A stretch of DNA of 64,000 nucleotides from the NCBI GenBank assembly GCA_947493945.1, contig CANLSR010000001.1, positions 496,001-560,000 of the forward strand. The letters are read 5' to 3'. The notes under the pieces were generated by a model. That model had not been told where the DNA came from. It did not search any database and saw only the letters and a list, made by a program, of their open reading frames with translations. Numbering within the stretch: the first letter of the stretch is position 1; each line of letters starts with the position of its first letter. The translations under genes were made by a program, and so were the position numbers. The stretch comes from an uncultured bacterium (GTDB lineage Bacteria > Bacteroidota > Rhodothermia > Rhodothermales > Rubricoccaceae). Positions 8,231-18,873 of this stretch are shown in pieces.

Positions 8231-9553
8231 ATGCAGACTGACTCCTTGGCACCCCATCTGCCCACCTTGGCCCGCGAACAGTCCCTCACGCTGCGAGACA
8301 TCATCCGCATCGTCGGCCGTCTCAACGTGTCGGAGCGTACCCAGGCGTTTGCCCAGATCATGGCCGACCAGCGCGAGACCCGGCTCGACGGGCTGCTGCT
8401 GCGGGAGGTCGACGGGCCGACCGACCGCGAGGTGCGCGTGCGCGACCGCGACGGCCGGACGCGGCCGATGCTGATGTTCGGGGCCAACGACTACCTCGGC
8501 CTGGCCAACCACCCCTACGTCCGCGAGCGGATGGCGGAGGTGCTGCGGGCCGGGGGCGCTGGGATCAGCGGCCCCCCGCTGCTCAACGGCTACACGTCGC
8601 TCACGCGGTCGCTGGAGGAGCGGCTGGCGGCCTACGAGGGCAAGGACAACGCCATGCTGTTCTCCAGCGGCTACGCCGCCAACGTGGGGATGATGAGCGG
8701 GCTCCCCAACCGGCGCGACCTGGTGGTCTACGACACCCACTCGCACGCCTCCTTCCACGACGGCGTGCGGATGGCCGGCAACCCGGTGCGGTCGTTCGCC
8801 CACAACGACCCCGAAGCCCTGGACGCCGTGCTCACCGAGCACCGCGGCGACGGGGACGTGTTCGTGTGCGTCGAGGGCGTCTACTCGATGAGCGGGGACC
8901 TCGCGCCGCTGGACCAGATCGCGGCCCAGTGCCGGCGCCATGACACGCTCCTGCTCCTCGACGACGCCCACGGCACGGGCGTCGCCGGGCCGCTGGGCCA
9001 GGGCACCGCGACGCGCTTCGGCGTCGAGGACGCGGTGACGGCCATCGTGGGCACCTTCTCCAAGTCGTTCGCCGTCTCGGGCGGCTTCATCGCTGCCAAC
9101 GCGGCCGTGATCGAGTACCTCCGCTTTTTCTCCCGCTCCTACATGTTCAGCTCGGCGCTGCCGCCGACCACCATGGCCGCCGTCCACGCCGGCCTGGACC
9201 TGATCGAGCGGGAGCCGGAGCGCCACGGCCACTTGATGGCGCTCTGCCAGTACACCGCCGACGGCCTCCGCCAGCTGGGCCACCCGGCCGACGAGCGGAC
9301 GCCCATCTTCCCCATCCCGGTCCCGCTGGGCATGGACATCCGGGCGTCGGTCCACGACTTCCACGAGCAGGGCATCTTCCTCAACCACATCGAGTTCCCC
9401 GCCGTCGGCACGGCCGAGCAGCGGTTCCGCGTGAGCCTGTCGGCCGCGCACACGTTCGAGGACATCGACCGGCTGATGGAGTCGGTCGAGGCCGTGTGGC
9501 ACCGCCACGGCCCGCAGGGCGACTCGATGCCGGCCGAGCCGACTGTTGCATAG
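8231..9553 (+). CDS. alpha-oxoamine synthase (serine palmitoyltransferase / cysteate acyltransferase-like)
   Basis: A 440-residue PLP-dependent enzyme of the BioF/KBL/SPT family, which condenses an amino acid with an acyl thioester. The PLP lysine is K278 in GTFSKSFAVSGG, with the cofactor-binding LDDAHGTGVAG and the NDYLGL and SGYAANVG blocks upstream. An N-terminal extension of about 70 residues precedes the core, and the C-terminal IFLNHIEFPAVG stretch resembles serine palmitoyltransferases more than BioF. Related phyla make sphingolipids or sulfonolipids, so serine palmitoyltransferase or cysteate acyltransferase is the likely role (inference). No biotin gene is adjacent. ATG 8231 is preferred over the upstream GTG at 8213. 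The 265-base leader before it is AT-richer and probably holds the promoter. Confidence 0.78.
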   Translation: MQTDSLAPHLPTLAREQSLTLRDIIRIVGRLNVSERTQAFAQIMADQRETRLDGLLLREVDGPTDREVRVRDRDGRTRPMLMFGANDYLGLANHPYVRERMAEVLRAGGAGISGPPLLNGYTSLTRSLEERLAAYEGKDNAMLFSSGYAANVGMMSGLPNRRDLVVYDTHSHASFHDGVRMAGNPVRSFAHNDPEALDAVLTEHRGDGDVFVCVEGVYSMSGDLAPLDQIAAQCRRHDTLLLLDDAHGTGVAGPLGQGTATRFGVEDAVTAIVGTFSKSFAVSGGFIAANAAVIEYLRFFSRSYMFSSALPPTTMAAVHAGLDLIEREPERHGHLMALCQYTADGLRQLGHPADERTPIFPIPVPLGMDIRASVHDFHEQGIFLNHIEFPAVGTAEQRFRVSLSAAHTFEDIDRLMESVEAVWHRHGPQGDSMPAEPTVA

Positions 9554-9598
9554 CGACTTTGCGTCTCGGCTACACTCCGTGTCTCGGCTCCGTACTCG

Positions 9599-10027
9599 AT
9601 GCGCGTTTTCACCACTCTCGCCCTCACCCTCCTGGCTGCCGCCGGCTGCGACTCGGGGTCCGGCCCCATGTCGTTTGACGTCGATATCGCCGTCGTTCCC
9701 TACGGAGACACCCCGGCCGCGACCGCGAACGTGGTGTTCGTCGCTCCCGGAGCGGCCCCGGCCGCTGGCGACACCGTCCGGTTCGACAACGTCTCGCTTC
9801 CGTGGGAGTTTGAGGCCGAAGAACTCGGGACGGGGCGCTACGTGCTCGAAGCGTGCGTGGTGGGCGAGGGCATCCTCGAAGCACGGCTTGACGTGAGAGA
9901 CGGGTACCAGGGGTTCATCACGCACGGGTTCGGTACGGAGTATTCTCCGGACGACTCTCCAGGCGACTGCGCCTACGGGGCGTTCCGGGTGAGCGACCGG
10001 ACCGAGGTGCCGCCGTGGGAGCAGTAG
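9599..10027 (+). CDS. small lipoprotein of unknown function
   Basis: A 142-residue secreted protein with a short hydrophobic signal and the lipobox LAAAGC, so it is likely lipidated and envelope-bound. The mature part is acidic, with alternating hydrophobic residues suggesting a beta-sandwich, and carries two later cysteines. I do not recognise a family. It sits 45 bases after the oxoamine synthase on the same strand and ends against a perfect palindrome that separates it from the convergent Omp85 gene. Confidence 0.7.
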   Translation: MRVFTTLALTLLAAAGCDSGSGPMSFDVDIAVVPYGDTPAATANVVFVAPGAAPAAGDTVRFDNVSLPWEFEAEELGTGRYVLEACVVGEGILEARLDVRDGYQGFITHGFGTEYSPDDSPGDCAYGAFRVSDRTEVPPWEQ

Positions 10028-10034
10028 TCGGCGC

Positions 10035-10062
10035 CCCGCTGGCGGCCGGCGCCGCCAGCGGG
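10035..10062. repeat. palindromic element, 12-bp arms
   Basis: CCCGCTGGCGGC, centre CGGC, then the exact complement. It exactly fills the gap between two convergent genes and touches the stop codon of the minus-strand one. It could act as a bidirectional terminator. It is the clearest copy of the dispersed family. Confidence 0.8.
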
Positions 10063-11751
10063 TCAGAGGCCGACGGCGAGGCCGATGTGGACCTTGCCCT
10101 GGCCCAGGCCGAGGTCCGGGTTGAGGGCGTACGTCACCGTCGCCAGGCCCAGGCCGGTCTGGACGCGCAGGCCGGCGCCGTAGCCCAGCAGCCCGCGCGT
10201 GTCGGCGGCGACGCCCGGCACGGCGGGACGGTCGAGGGCGCCGGCGTCGAGGAAGGAGAACGCGAACGAGGCGGCGTCGAACAGCAGCCGGTACTCGGCG
10301 ACGGCGCGGCCGTAGGAGCGGGCCAGGAGCGCTTGCTCGTCGTAGCCGCGGAACGACTCGGCGCCGCCGAAGCGGACCAGGTCGCCCTCGTCCACCACGG
10401 TCTCCGGCCCGACGCGCTGCTGGGTGACCGTCGCGTCCAGGCCCAGCACCAGCGCCTGGCGCGCCCAGGTCGGCGTGTAGAAGCGGGCGCGCACGCTCAG
10501 GCGGCGCCGGGCCGACGGCCCGAACTCGTCGCGCGCGCGGCGACCTTGCTCTAGCAAAAGTCCTAGGGTGACGCCGCGCCGTGGGTTGCGCGGCCGGTCC
10601 ACGCGCGCCAGCCGCAGGCCGACGCCCAGCAGCACCTCGTCCACGCGGCGCACGCGCGGGCGACCGCCGACGCTATCGGCGCCGAACGTGCCCGGCCGGA
10701 CCGACTCGCTGGCGAGCGACGCCACCAGCTCCAGGGTCGGGTCGAAGGCGTAGCCGAGGTCCGCGCCGGCGCGCTGCCGCGCCAGCGTCGAGTCGCGCGA
10801 CGAGCCAGCGAACGACAGCGCGACCCCGAACGGCGTGCCGAACAGGTAGGGATCGGCCACGTCCAGCGCGAAGGCCGAGGCCAGCCCGGGCGTCCGCTCC
10901 AGCGCGACCGACGCGGTGCGCCCGCCGCCGAAGGGGTTGCGCACGTCCACCCGGCCGCGCCCCACGACGCTGCCGGGGGCGCCTCCGTTGGGCGGCAGGT
11001 AGCCTAGCACGACGTCGAAGGCGCCGGGCGGGGCCTCCACGACGGGCACCTGGAGCACCAGCCCCCCGTCGGCGTCGAGGGCCAGCACCGGCGTCCCGAC
11101 CTCGGCGTAGAGCCCGGTCGCCTCCAGGCCGGCGCGGACGCGCTCGAACTCGACCTGGGAGGCCGGCGTCGGGCCGTCCAGCCCGGCGCGGCGGGTGGCG
11201 AAGGTGCGGTCCCGGCCCCGCGCGCCGGCCAGCTCCACGCCCAGCACCGGCGACGCCGCGCCCTCGTCGATCCGCACCGTGACGTCGACCGCCCGGCCGT
11301 CGTCGGCCACGTCGAGTTGGGGCGCCAGCTGGGCCGCCGCGTGTCCGATCCGCGCGTAGCGCGCCGCCGTGGCGGCGAGGTCGCGCTCCAGGTCCCGGCG
11401 CCGGAACGGAGCGCCCGGCTGGGTCCGCCAGTCGCGCGCAGGTTCGTCCAGCGCCGCCGCGCCGACCACTTCGACCGAGCGCACCACCGCCTGGGCGCCT
11501 CGGGTAACGAACGCGGTGTCGGCCTGAAGAGAGTCGACGCGGGCTAGAAGAAAGCCTCTGTCCGCCAGAGAGTCGAGCACGGCCGGGTCGGGGTCCGCCG
11601 TCGCGAGCACGGTCCAGGCCGAGTCGCCGTCCATCACCTGCCACCGGCTCTGCCCGCTGGCGGGCGCCGCCAGCGCGGCGGCCAGGCACAGGAGCGCCGC
11701 CACGGCGAGTGGTACCTTTGGCCGAACCTCCCGTCGAGCCCGTGTCTGCAT
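10063..11751 (-). CDS. Omp85/BamA-family outer membrane protein with POTRA-like region
   Basis: A 562-residue outer-membrane protein. A signal peptide ending near ASGQ is followed by roughly 230 residues that resemble one or two POTRA-like repeats, then a C-terminal barrel. The Omp85 hallmark is RFGGAESFRGYDEQ at about residue 465, equivalent to the conserved loop-6 segment, and the protein ends in a beta-strand (KVHIGLAVGL) as expected for barrel insertion. It is shorter than true BamA (five POTRAs), so a TamA-like or ShlB-like role is more likely. The ATG at 11751 is supported by the basic n-region and signal peptide, but it overlaps the start of the divergent gene by 10 bases. Confidence 0.8.
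   Translation of the reverse strand: MQTRARREVRPKVPLAVAALLCLAAALAAPASGQSRWQVMDGDSAWTVLATADPDPAVLDSLADRGFLLARVDSLQADTAFVTRGAQAVVRSVEVVGAAALDEPARDWRTQPGAPFRRRDLERDLAATAARYARIGHAAAQLAPQLDVADDGRAVDVTVRIDEGAASPVLGVELAGARGRDRTFATRRAGLDGPTPASQVEFERVRAGLEATGLYAEVGTPVLALDADGGLVLQVPVVEAPPGAFDVVLGYLPPNGGAPGSVVGRGRVDVRNPFGGGRTASVALERTPGLASAFALDVADPYLFGTPFGVALSFAGSSRDSTLARQRAGADLGYAFDPTLELVASLASESVRPGTFGADSVGGRPRVRRVDEVLLGVGLRLARVDRPRNPRRGVTLGLLLEQGRRARDEFGPSARRRLSVRARFYTPTWARQALVLGLDATVTQQRVGPETVVDEGDLVRFGGAESFRGYDEQALLARSYGRAVAEYRLLFDAASFAFSFLDAGALDRPAVPGVAADTRGLLGYGAGLRVQTGLGLATVTYALNPDLGLGQGKVHIGLAVGL
11655..11675. repeat. palindrome inside signal-peptide codons
   Basis: CGCTGGCGG-GCG-CCGCCAGCG, 9-bp arms, overlapping the codons for the end of the Omp85 signal peptide. 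Part of the same dispersed family, or a by-product of Ala/Leu codon use. Confidence 0.45.
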
Positions 11752-12089
11752 TGCGTCTGGGAATCCTGCTCGCCGCGCTGGCGCTGCCGGCCGCCGCCCA
11801 GGCGCGCCCGCCGGCCCCCGCGCCCACCGGCCAACATAGCGCGGCCGACACGCTCCGCTACGCCGTGCGCGCGGGCGAGACGCTGATCGTGGCGCTACCG
11901 GCGACCGTGGGCGGCGCCTCGGCCCGCTACGAAGTCGACCGGGCGCCGGCGCTGTCGTGGCTGGTCGACCGCTCGTTTATGTGGCGGACGCTCGCGCGCG
12001 AGCGCGGCACGATGCCCGTCGTGCTGCGGCGGCTGGTGGAGGGCCGGCAGCCCGAGACGGTCGTGCTGATGGTCGAGATCACGTCCTGA
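11742..12089 (+). CDS. small secreted protein of unknown function
   Basis: A 115-residue protein with a signal peptide (hydrophobic core followed by AAAQA) and a short mature domain rich in charged residues. I do not recognise a family. GTG at 11742 gives a proper signal peptide; the longer upstream reading would run into the divergent Omp85 coding region. The start overlaps that gene's start by 10 bases, so each promoter would have to lie inside the other gene's 5' end. It is followed after one base by mutY and may be cotranscribed with it. Confidence 0.6.
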   Translation: MSALRLGILLAALALPAAAQARPPAPAPTGQHSAADTLRYAVRAGETLIVALPATVGGASARYEVDRAPALSWLVDRSFMWRTLARERGTMPVVLRRLVEGRQPETVVLMVEITS

Positions 12090-12090
12090 C

Positions 12091-13272
12091 GTGACGAGGG
12101 GCGAGGACGATCAGGCGGAGGCCGAGCGCGTAGCGGCCGAGCTCGCGCGCGTCCGCGCCCAGGTGCCGGCCGAGAAGCTCGACGCCTTCCGCCAGTCGCT
12201 GCCCGACTGGTTCGACGGCGTCCACCGGCCGATGCCGTGGCGCGAGCCCGGCGCCGACGGCCGCCGCGACCCGTACCGCGTGTGGGTCTCGGAGGTCATG
12301 CTCCAGCAGACGCGCGTCGACACGGCCACGCCCTACTTCGAGCGGTTCGTGGAGCGGTTTCCGACGGCGGCCGACCTAGCCGGCGCGGACCTGGACGAGG
12401 TGCTGAAGCTGTGGGAGGGGCTCGGCTACTACAGCCGGGCGCGCAACCTTCACCGCGCGGCCCAGGCCGTCGTCCAGGAGCACGGCGGCGCCGTGCCGTC
12501 TGACGAAGCCGCGTTCCGGGCGCTGCCGGGCGTCGGTCCGTACACGGCGGCGGCGGTGCTGTCGCTGGCCTTCGACGTGCCGCTGGGGGTGCTCGACGGC
12601 AACGTGATCCGCGTGCTGGCGCGCGTGTTCGCCGTCGACGCCGACGCGCGCTCGGGCAAAGTCCGGTCGGCGTTACAGGATCTCGCCACCGCCCTCCTGG
12701 ACCGCCAGCGGCCGGGGCGATGGAACGAAAGCGTGATGGAGCTGGGCGCCACCGTCTGCACGCCGCGCTCGCCGGACTGCCCGCGCTGCCCGCTGCGCGG
12801 CGTGTGCCAGGCGCTGGCGCTGGGCACGCCCGAGGCGTTCCCCGTCGTCTCCAAGCGCAAGGCCGTCCCCCACCACACCATCGCCGTCGGGCTGGTGATG
12901 GACAACGGGCGCGTGCTGATCCAGCGCCGGCCCGAAAGCGCCATGCTGGGCGGACTGTGGGAGTTTCCAGGCGGAAATCAGGAGCCCGGCGAGGCGCTGG
13001 AGGCGACCTGCGCGCGAGAGATCCGCGAGGAGCTGGGCATCGAGGTGGCGGTCGAGGCGCCGGTCGCCCGCGTCGAGCACGCCTACTCGCACTTCCGCAT
13101 CACGATGCACGCCTTCCGGTGCCGGCTGGTGAGCGGGACTCCCGAGACCGAGACCGGCGAGCCGTGGACGTGGGCGCCCATTGAGGCGCTCGACGACTAC
13201 GCGTTCCCCCGCGCCAACCGCCGCGTGATCGAGGCGCTCCACGCCGAGCGCCACGCGCCCCGTCTGTTCTAG
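12091..13272 (+). CDS. mutY: A/G-specific adenine glycosylase
   Basis: A 393-residue DNA glycosylase that removes adenine mispaired with 8-oxoguanine. Catalytic E68 lies in SEVMLQQTRV, the helix-hairpin-helix is LPGVGPYTAAAV, and the catalytic aspartate is D169 in LDGNVIRV. The [4Fe-4S] cluster ligands are in CTPRSPDCPRCPLRGVC. The C-terminal Nudix-like domain has GNQEPGEALEATCAREIREE, close to a complete Nudix box (G-x5-E-x7-REUxEE), which is more complete than in many MutY proteins. GTG start at 12091 gives a roughly 35-residue N-terminal extension before the core. Confidence 0.95.
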   Translation: MTRGEDDQAEAERVAAELARVRAQVPAEKLDAFRQSLPDWFDGVHRPMPWREPGADGRRDPYRVWVSEVMLQQTRVDTATPYFERFVERFPTAADLAGADLDEVLKLWEGLGYYSRARNLHRAAQAVVQEHGGAVPSDEAAFRALPGVGPYTAAAVLSLAFDVPLGVLDGNVIRVLARVFAVDADARSGKVRSALQDLATALLDRQRPGRWNESVMELGATVCTPRSPDCPRCPLRGVCQALALGTPEAFPVVSKRKAVPHHTIAVGLVMDNGRVLIQRRPESAMLGGLWEFPGGNQEPGEALEATCAREIREELGIEVAVEAPVARVEHAYSHFRITMHAFRCRLVSGTPETETGEPWTWAPIEALDDYAFPRANRRVIEALHAERHAPRLF

Positions 13273-13355
13273 GGACCGGTGCGAGCCGCGGCATGGGCAG
13301 AGGGAGCGCCGGTGGCGGCTCTGCGCTGACGTTGGCAACTCCGGGCCCGCCCGTC

Positions 13356-13382
13356 CCGCTGGCGGAGGCGTTCCGCCAGCGG
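13356..13382. repeat. palindromic element downstream of mutY
   Basis: CCGCTGGCGGA, 5-nt centre, TCCGCCAGCGG: 11-bp perfect arms. It lies in the 163-base gap between mutY and the next plus-strand gene. Confidence 0.75.
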
Positions 13383-13435
13383 CGCATCCTGGGCGGGCCG
13401 GCGGCGTAGGTTGAGCTCCCCGCCCCTGCGCCGCT

Positions 13436-14056
13436 GTGGAAGGACTGATCGACCTGCTCCCGCTCCTCTTTATCGGGGCGTACTACCTGCTCCGCGCGCG
13501 GAGCCGGTCCAAGCAGCAGAAGCGGGCCGTGGCCCCCCAGCAGGAGCTGGTCAGCGACGGCGAGCCGCGTCGGGAATCGCCGTTCCAGTCGTTCATGAGT
13601 CAGATCGAGGACGCCATGGCCGAGGCGGCCGGCGAGCCCATCGACCCCGACCCCGCGCCGGCGCTCCCCCCTCCGGCGCTCCCCCCCGCCGTCTCGACGT
13701 CGGCCACGGTCCCCGACCTGGCGGCGGCCGACGCCGAGTTCCACCCGACGCTCGGCTCGTTCGACAGCGCGGCCCCGGTCGACCACGAGGCGCACGGCTT
13801 CGGGCCCGACAACCCGCTCTCTGAGGAGGCGTTCGAGCAGCGGCCGGCCTTTTTCCAGCCCCTGGACTCGGCGTTGCCGGCGTCGTCGCCGCGCGAGTAC
13901 GACCCCCACGGGCTCCGCCAGCGGGCCGGGGCTGGGCCGGGGCCGACCGCCGACTGGCGGCAGCGGCTGGAGTCGCCGCAGGCGGCCCAGGACGCGTTCG
14001 TGCTCCAGACCGTGTTCGGCCCCCGAGGCGGCCGCTTGGCCGAGCACCGGCGCTAG
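13436..14056 (+). CDS. hypothetical single-span membrane protein with disordered tail
   Basis: A 206-residue protein. The first 20 residues form one membrane helix (LIDLLPLLFIGAYYLL) followed by a basic cluster RARSRSKQQKR, then a long proline-, alanine- and acid-rich region that looks disordered. The topology suggests an N-terminal anchor with a cytoplasmic tail. I do not recognise a family. GTG at 13436 is the only reasonable start. The 3' end overlaps the convergent membrane-protein gene by four bases. Confidence 0.55.
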   Translation: MEGLIDLLPLLFIGAYYLLRARSRSKQQKRAVAPQQELVSDGEPRRESPFQSFMSQIEDAMAEAAGEPIDPDPAPALPPPALPPAVSTSATVPDLAAADAEFHPTLGSFDSAAPVDHEAHGFGPDNPLSEEAFEQRPAFFQPLDSALPASSPREYDPHGLRQRAGAGPGPTADWRQRLESPQAAQDAFVLQTVFGPRGGRLAEHRR

Positions 14057-14562
14057 ACCTCGTAGTCCTCGCCCTCGCCGCGCTTGAACACGGCCGCCGC
14101 GATGGCGCCGGCGACAGCGCCGAGGACCGCCAGCATCAGCAGCGACACCGCGGCACCGAGCGGGCCCGAGAGCATCTCGGCCATTTGCAGGCCCTGGTCG
14201 ATCTGCGCCGGGTCCATGCCCTGGTCCACGAGCTGCTGGCGGGAGCGCGCGATGATCTCGGCGTCGGACGGCGTGACGCCCAGCGCCTGGAGCACCTCGC
14301 CGACGACGTAGGCCACGAGGTAGCCGGCCGCGACGGCGGCGGCTCCCAGCCCGGCGCCCGTCCCCGCCGGGATCGTCAGGCGGTTCGCGCTCGTGTAGTG
14401 CCACACGGCCGTACCGGCACCGAGGATGGCGACCAGGCAACAGACCAGGCTGGACAGGTACTGGCCCGCGGTCCCGCCGCTGACGGTCAGCACCACCTGG
14501 ATCAGCGCGAGCACCGCGGCGACACCGGCGCCGATGAGGACCGAACGAGACTTACTGGGCAT
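14053..14562 (-). CDS. DUF4199-like four-helix membrane protein
   Basis: A 169-residue protein with four hydrophobic segments. After the third comes an amphipathic loop (roughly residues 100-130, with IIARSRQQLVDQG). This layout resembles the DUF4199 proteins common in Bacteroidota, but similarity is by architecture only. The ATG at 14562 overlaps the stop of the upstream DUF2085 gene by about 11 bases, so the two are probably coupled. An alternative GTG lies one codon upstream. Confidence 0.6.
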   Translation of the reverse strand: MPSKSRSVLIGAGVAAVLALIQVVLTVSGGTAGQYLSSLVCCLVAILGAGTAVWHYTSANRLTIPAGTGAGLGAAAVAAGYLVAYVVGEVLQALGVTPSDAEIIARSRQQLVDQGMDPAQIDQGLQMAEMLSGPLGAAVSLLMLAVLGAVAGAIAAAVFKRGEGEDYEV

Positions 14563-15040
14563 CACAGAGTGGGGCTGAGGGGAAAGGGCGAGGCACGAAC
14601 AGGTTGGCGCCCAGGATGACGCCGGCCGCCAGCCCGAACAGCGCGCCGGTCAGCAGCCGCGACGCGGGCGTGTTGGCCCAGACGCCCGTCGCGCCCAGGA
14701 GCCAGTCGACGGCGGTCGGGACCACGGCGGCCACGAGCCAGCCGGCCTGGGCGCCGCTCGCCACCCGCTGGCGCCAGCCGGCCGCGAGCGCGGGCACGGC
14801 GGCGACGCCGACGACCAGCCCGGTCAGGATGCCGAAGCAGCGGTGGCAGAGCGCGATCGGACCGCCCGCGAGGTGCGGCGACCGCTCGGCCATCTGGTGG
14901 CAGGCGACCGAGAAGGCGTGGTGGACCACGTCCCCGGCCGCGCCTCCGATCACGGGCGGCGCCACCGCCAGCGCGGCGAGGGCCAGCGTGGCGCACAGGG
15001 CGGCGGCCCAGCTGGCCGAGGCGGGAGCGGTCGGGGTCAT
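14552..15040 (-). CDS. DUF2085 family membrane protein
   Basis: A 162-residue protein with the DUF2085 signature: a CHQ motif (SVACHQMAERSP) followed about 20 residues later by CHRCFGI, which together look like a metal- or redox-active cysteine/histidine site at a membrane face. Four to five hydrophobic segments surround it. The function of the family is not known. ATG 15040 is preferred over a TTG three codons upstream. It is divergent from the groESL operon, with CIRCE between them. Confidence 0.75.
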   Translation of the reverse strand: MTPTAPASASWAAALCATLALAALAVAPPVIGGAAGDVVHHAFSVACHQMAERSPHLAGGPIALCHRCFGILTGLVVGVAAVPALAAGWRQRVASGAQAGWLVAAVVPTAVDWLLGATGVWANTPASRLLTGALFGLAAGVILGANLFVPRPFPSAPLCDAQ

Positions 15041-15140
15041 GGCCCCCAACCTACGCCTGAGCGCTGGGCACGCGCGACGCCCCTTGACGAGAGCTTAACC
15101 GACCCGAGCGGACCTTGGGCCGGCGCGCTCGGTAAGAGGA

Positions 15141-15167
15141 TTAGCACTCGCGAGGGCCGAGTGCCAA
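15141..15167 (+). promoter_or_regulatory. CIRCE operator (HrcA binding site) of groESL
   Basis: TTAGCACTC, 9-nt spacer, GAGTGCCAA. The consensus CIRCE right arm is GAGTGCTAA, so there is a single mismatch. It lies about 53 bases before the groES start, the usual place for HrcA repression. hrcA itself is not in the window. Confidence 0.93.
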
Positions 15168-15219
15168 CGATACCTTCCGGCGGCCCCCCGCCCTTCCCCA
15201 CTCAACCCACACCCTACCC

Positions 15220-15513
15220 ATGGCAGCATCGATCAAGCCGCTCGGCGACCGCGTCGTCGTCAAGCCCGAAGAGGCCGAGACCCAGACGGCCTCGGGCCTC
15301 TACATCCCCGACACCGCCAAGGAGAAGCCCCAGCGCGGCACCGTGCTAGCGGTCGGCCCCGGCAAGACCGAGAACGGGACCCACGTCGAGATGACGGTCT
15401 CCGAGAAGGACACCGTGCTCTACGGCAAGTACGCCGGGACCGAGATCCAGCTCGACGGCGAGGACGTCCTCATCATGCGTGAGTCGGACATCCTGGGCGT
15501 CGTCAACGGCTAG
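15220..15513 (+). CDS. groS: co-chaperonin GroES
   Basis: A 97-residue Cpn10 that caps the GroEL chamber. The N-terminal [16 protein letters not shown] and the mobile loop region ([18 protein letters not shown]) are typical, and the C-terminal half shows [21 protein letters not shown] in the expected place. It is the first gene of the groES-groEL operon and is controlled by the CIRCE element upstream. The leader just before ATG is C-rich with no Shine-Dalgarno sequence. Confidence 0.97.
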   Translation: MAASIKPLGDRVVVKPEEAETQTASGLYIPDTAKEKPQRGTVLAVGPGKTENGTHVEMTVSEKDTVLYGKYAGTEIQLDGEDVLIMRESDILGVVNG

Positions 15514-15603
15514 AGGGTCCACCGTTCGGGGCCGGGGTTTCGACGCCCGAGGCCCTGGACCTGCGACCCCCGACCGCGCCAGCGACGGCGCAGCCAACCT
15601 TAG

Positions 15604-17265
<1,662 letters not shown>

Positions 17266-17280
17266 GTCCGGTCTCCCGAC

Positions 17281-17305
17281 CCGCTGGCGGACGTCCTCCG
17301 CCAGC
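17281..17305. repeat. palindromic element after groEL
   Basis: CCGCTGGCGGA with a 5-nt centre and the complement TCCGCCAGC (9-bp match). It sits between the groEL stop and its intrinsic terminator. Confidence 0.7.
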
Positions 17306-17308
17306 CTG

Positions 17309-17341
17309 GGGCGGCCCTCTCTGGAGGGCCGCCCTTTTTTG
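17309..17341 (+). terminator. intrinsic terminator of groESL
   Basis: An 11-bp GC-rich stem (GGGCGGCCCTC and complement) with a 4-nt loop, followed by six T residues. A canonical Rho-independent terminator. Confidence 0.92.
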
Positions 17342-17404
17342 TTGAGGCCGTTCCTGATGGGCCGCGGCGTCGATACGGCGCGCTCGCCCTGTACCTTGTC
17401 CCCC

Positions 17405-17896
17405 ATGCGGATCGCGGCTCTGTGTCTCCTGCTCGGCTCGTCGGTGTTCCCCGCGTGCGGGCGCTCCGCCAGTCGGGGGACGCTGGCAGCCGGCGACGCG
17501 TTCGAGGGGACGCTGACGGCCGACGACGTCACCGACTACGAGGGCGTGACGACGGAGGCGGTGGAGCTCAGGTACGAGGGCGGGGCGGCCCTGGCGGTGG
17601 TGGTGACGTCCGCCGAGATGGACCCGTTCGCCATCCTGGCGGTGGGCGGCTCGCCCGTCGGCGTCGCGTCGGGCGTGGCGGGCGGGCCGGGGGCGTGCGT
17701 CGTGTTGTCGGCGCCGCACCCGCTCCGCGTGGTCGTCTACGTGTCCAGCGCCGGGGCCGAGCCCTACGGGCCGTTCCGGGTGTCGGCGGAGCCGGCCACC
17801 GAGCAGGTGATCGCCGAGCACGACTGCCAGACGGGCCGGGGCGTCGATCCTTCGCCGGGCCTTCCCCCGCCGGGCGAACGAACGATCACGGTCTAG
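17405..17896 (+). CDS. putative lipoprotein with pre-peptidase-like beta domain
   Basis: A 163-residue protein beginning with a signal ending in the lipobox-like FPACG. The mature region, with its paired acidic and hydrophobic strands (VELRYEGGAALAVVVTS, FAILAVGG), recalls bacterial pre-peptidase C-terminal beta-sandwich domains, but this is inference. Two further cysteines could form a disulfide. ATG 17405 is chosen because it gives the signal peptide; the longer reading crosses the groEL terminator. Function unknown. Confidence 0.6.
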   Translation: MRIAALCLLLGSSVFPACGRSASRGTLAAGDAFEGTLTADDVTDYEGVTTEAVELRYEGGAALAVVVTSAEMDPFAILAVGGSPVGVASGVAGGPGACVVLSAPHPLRVVVYVSSAGAEPYGPFRVSAEPATEQVIAEHDCQTGRGVDPSPGLPPPGERTITV

Positions 17897-17933
17897 CGTT
17901 GTCGCGGTCTCGACCGGTCACCGCCGACTCCCT

Positions 17934-18857
<924 letters not shown>

Positions 18858-18873
18858 CCCGTCCCCTCCTGCC

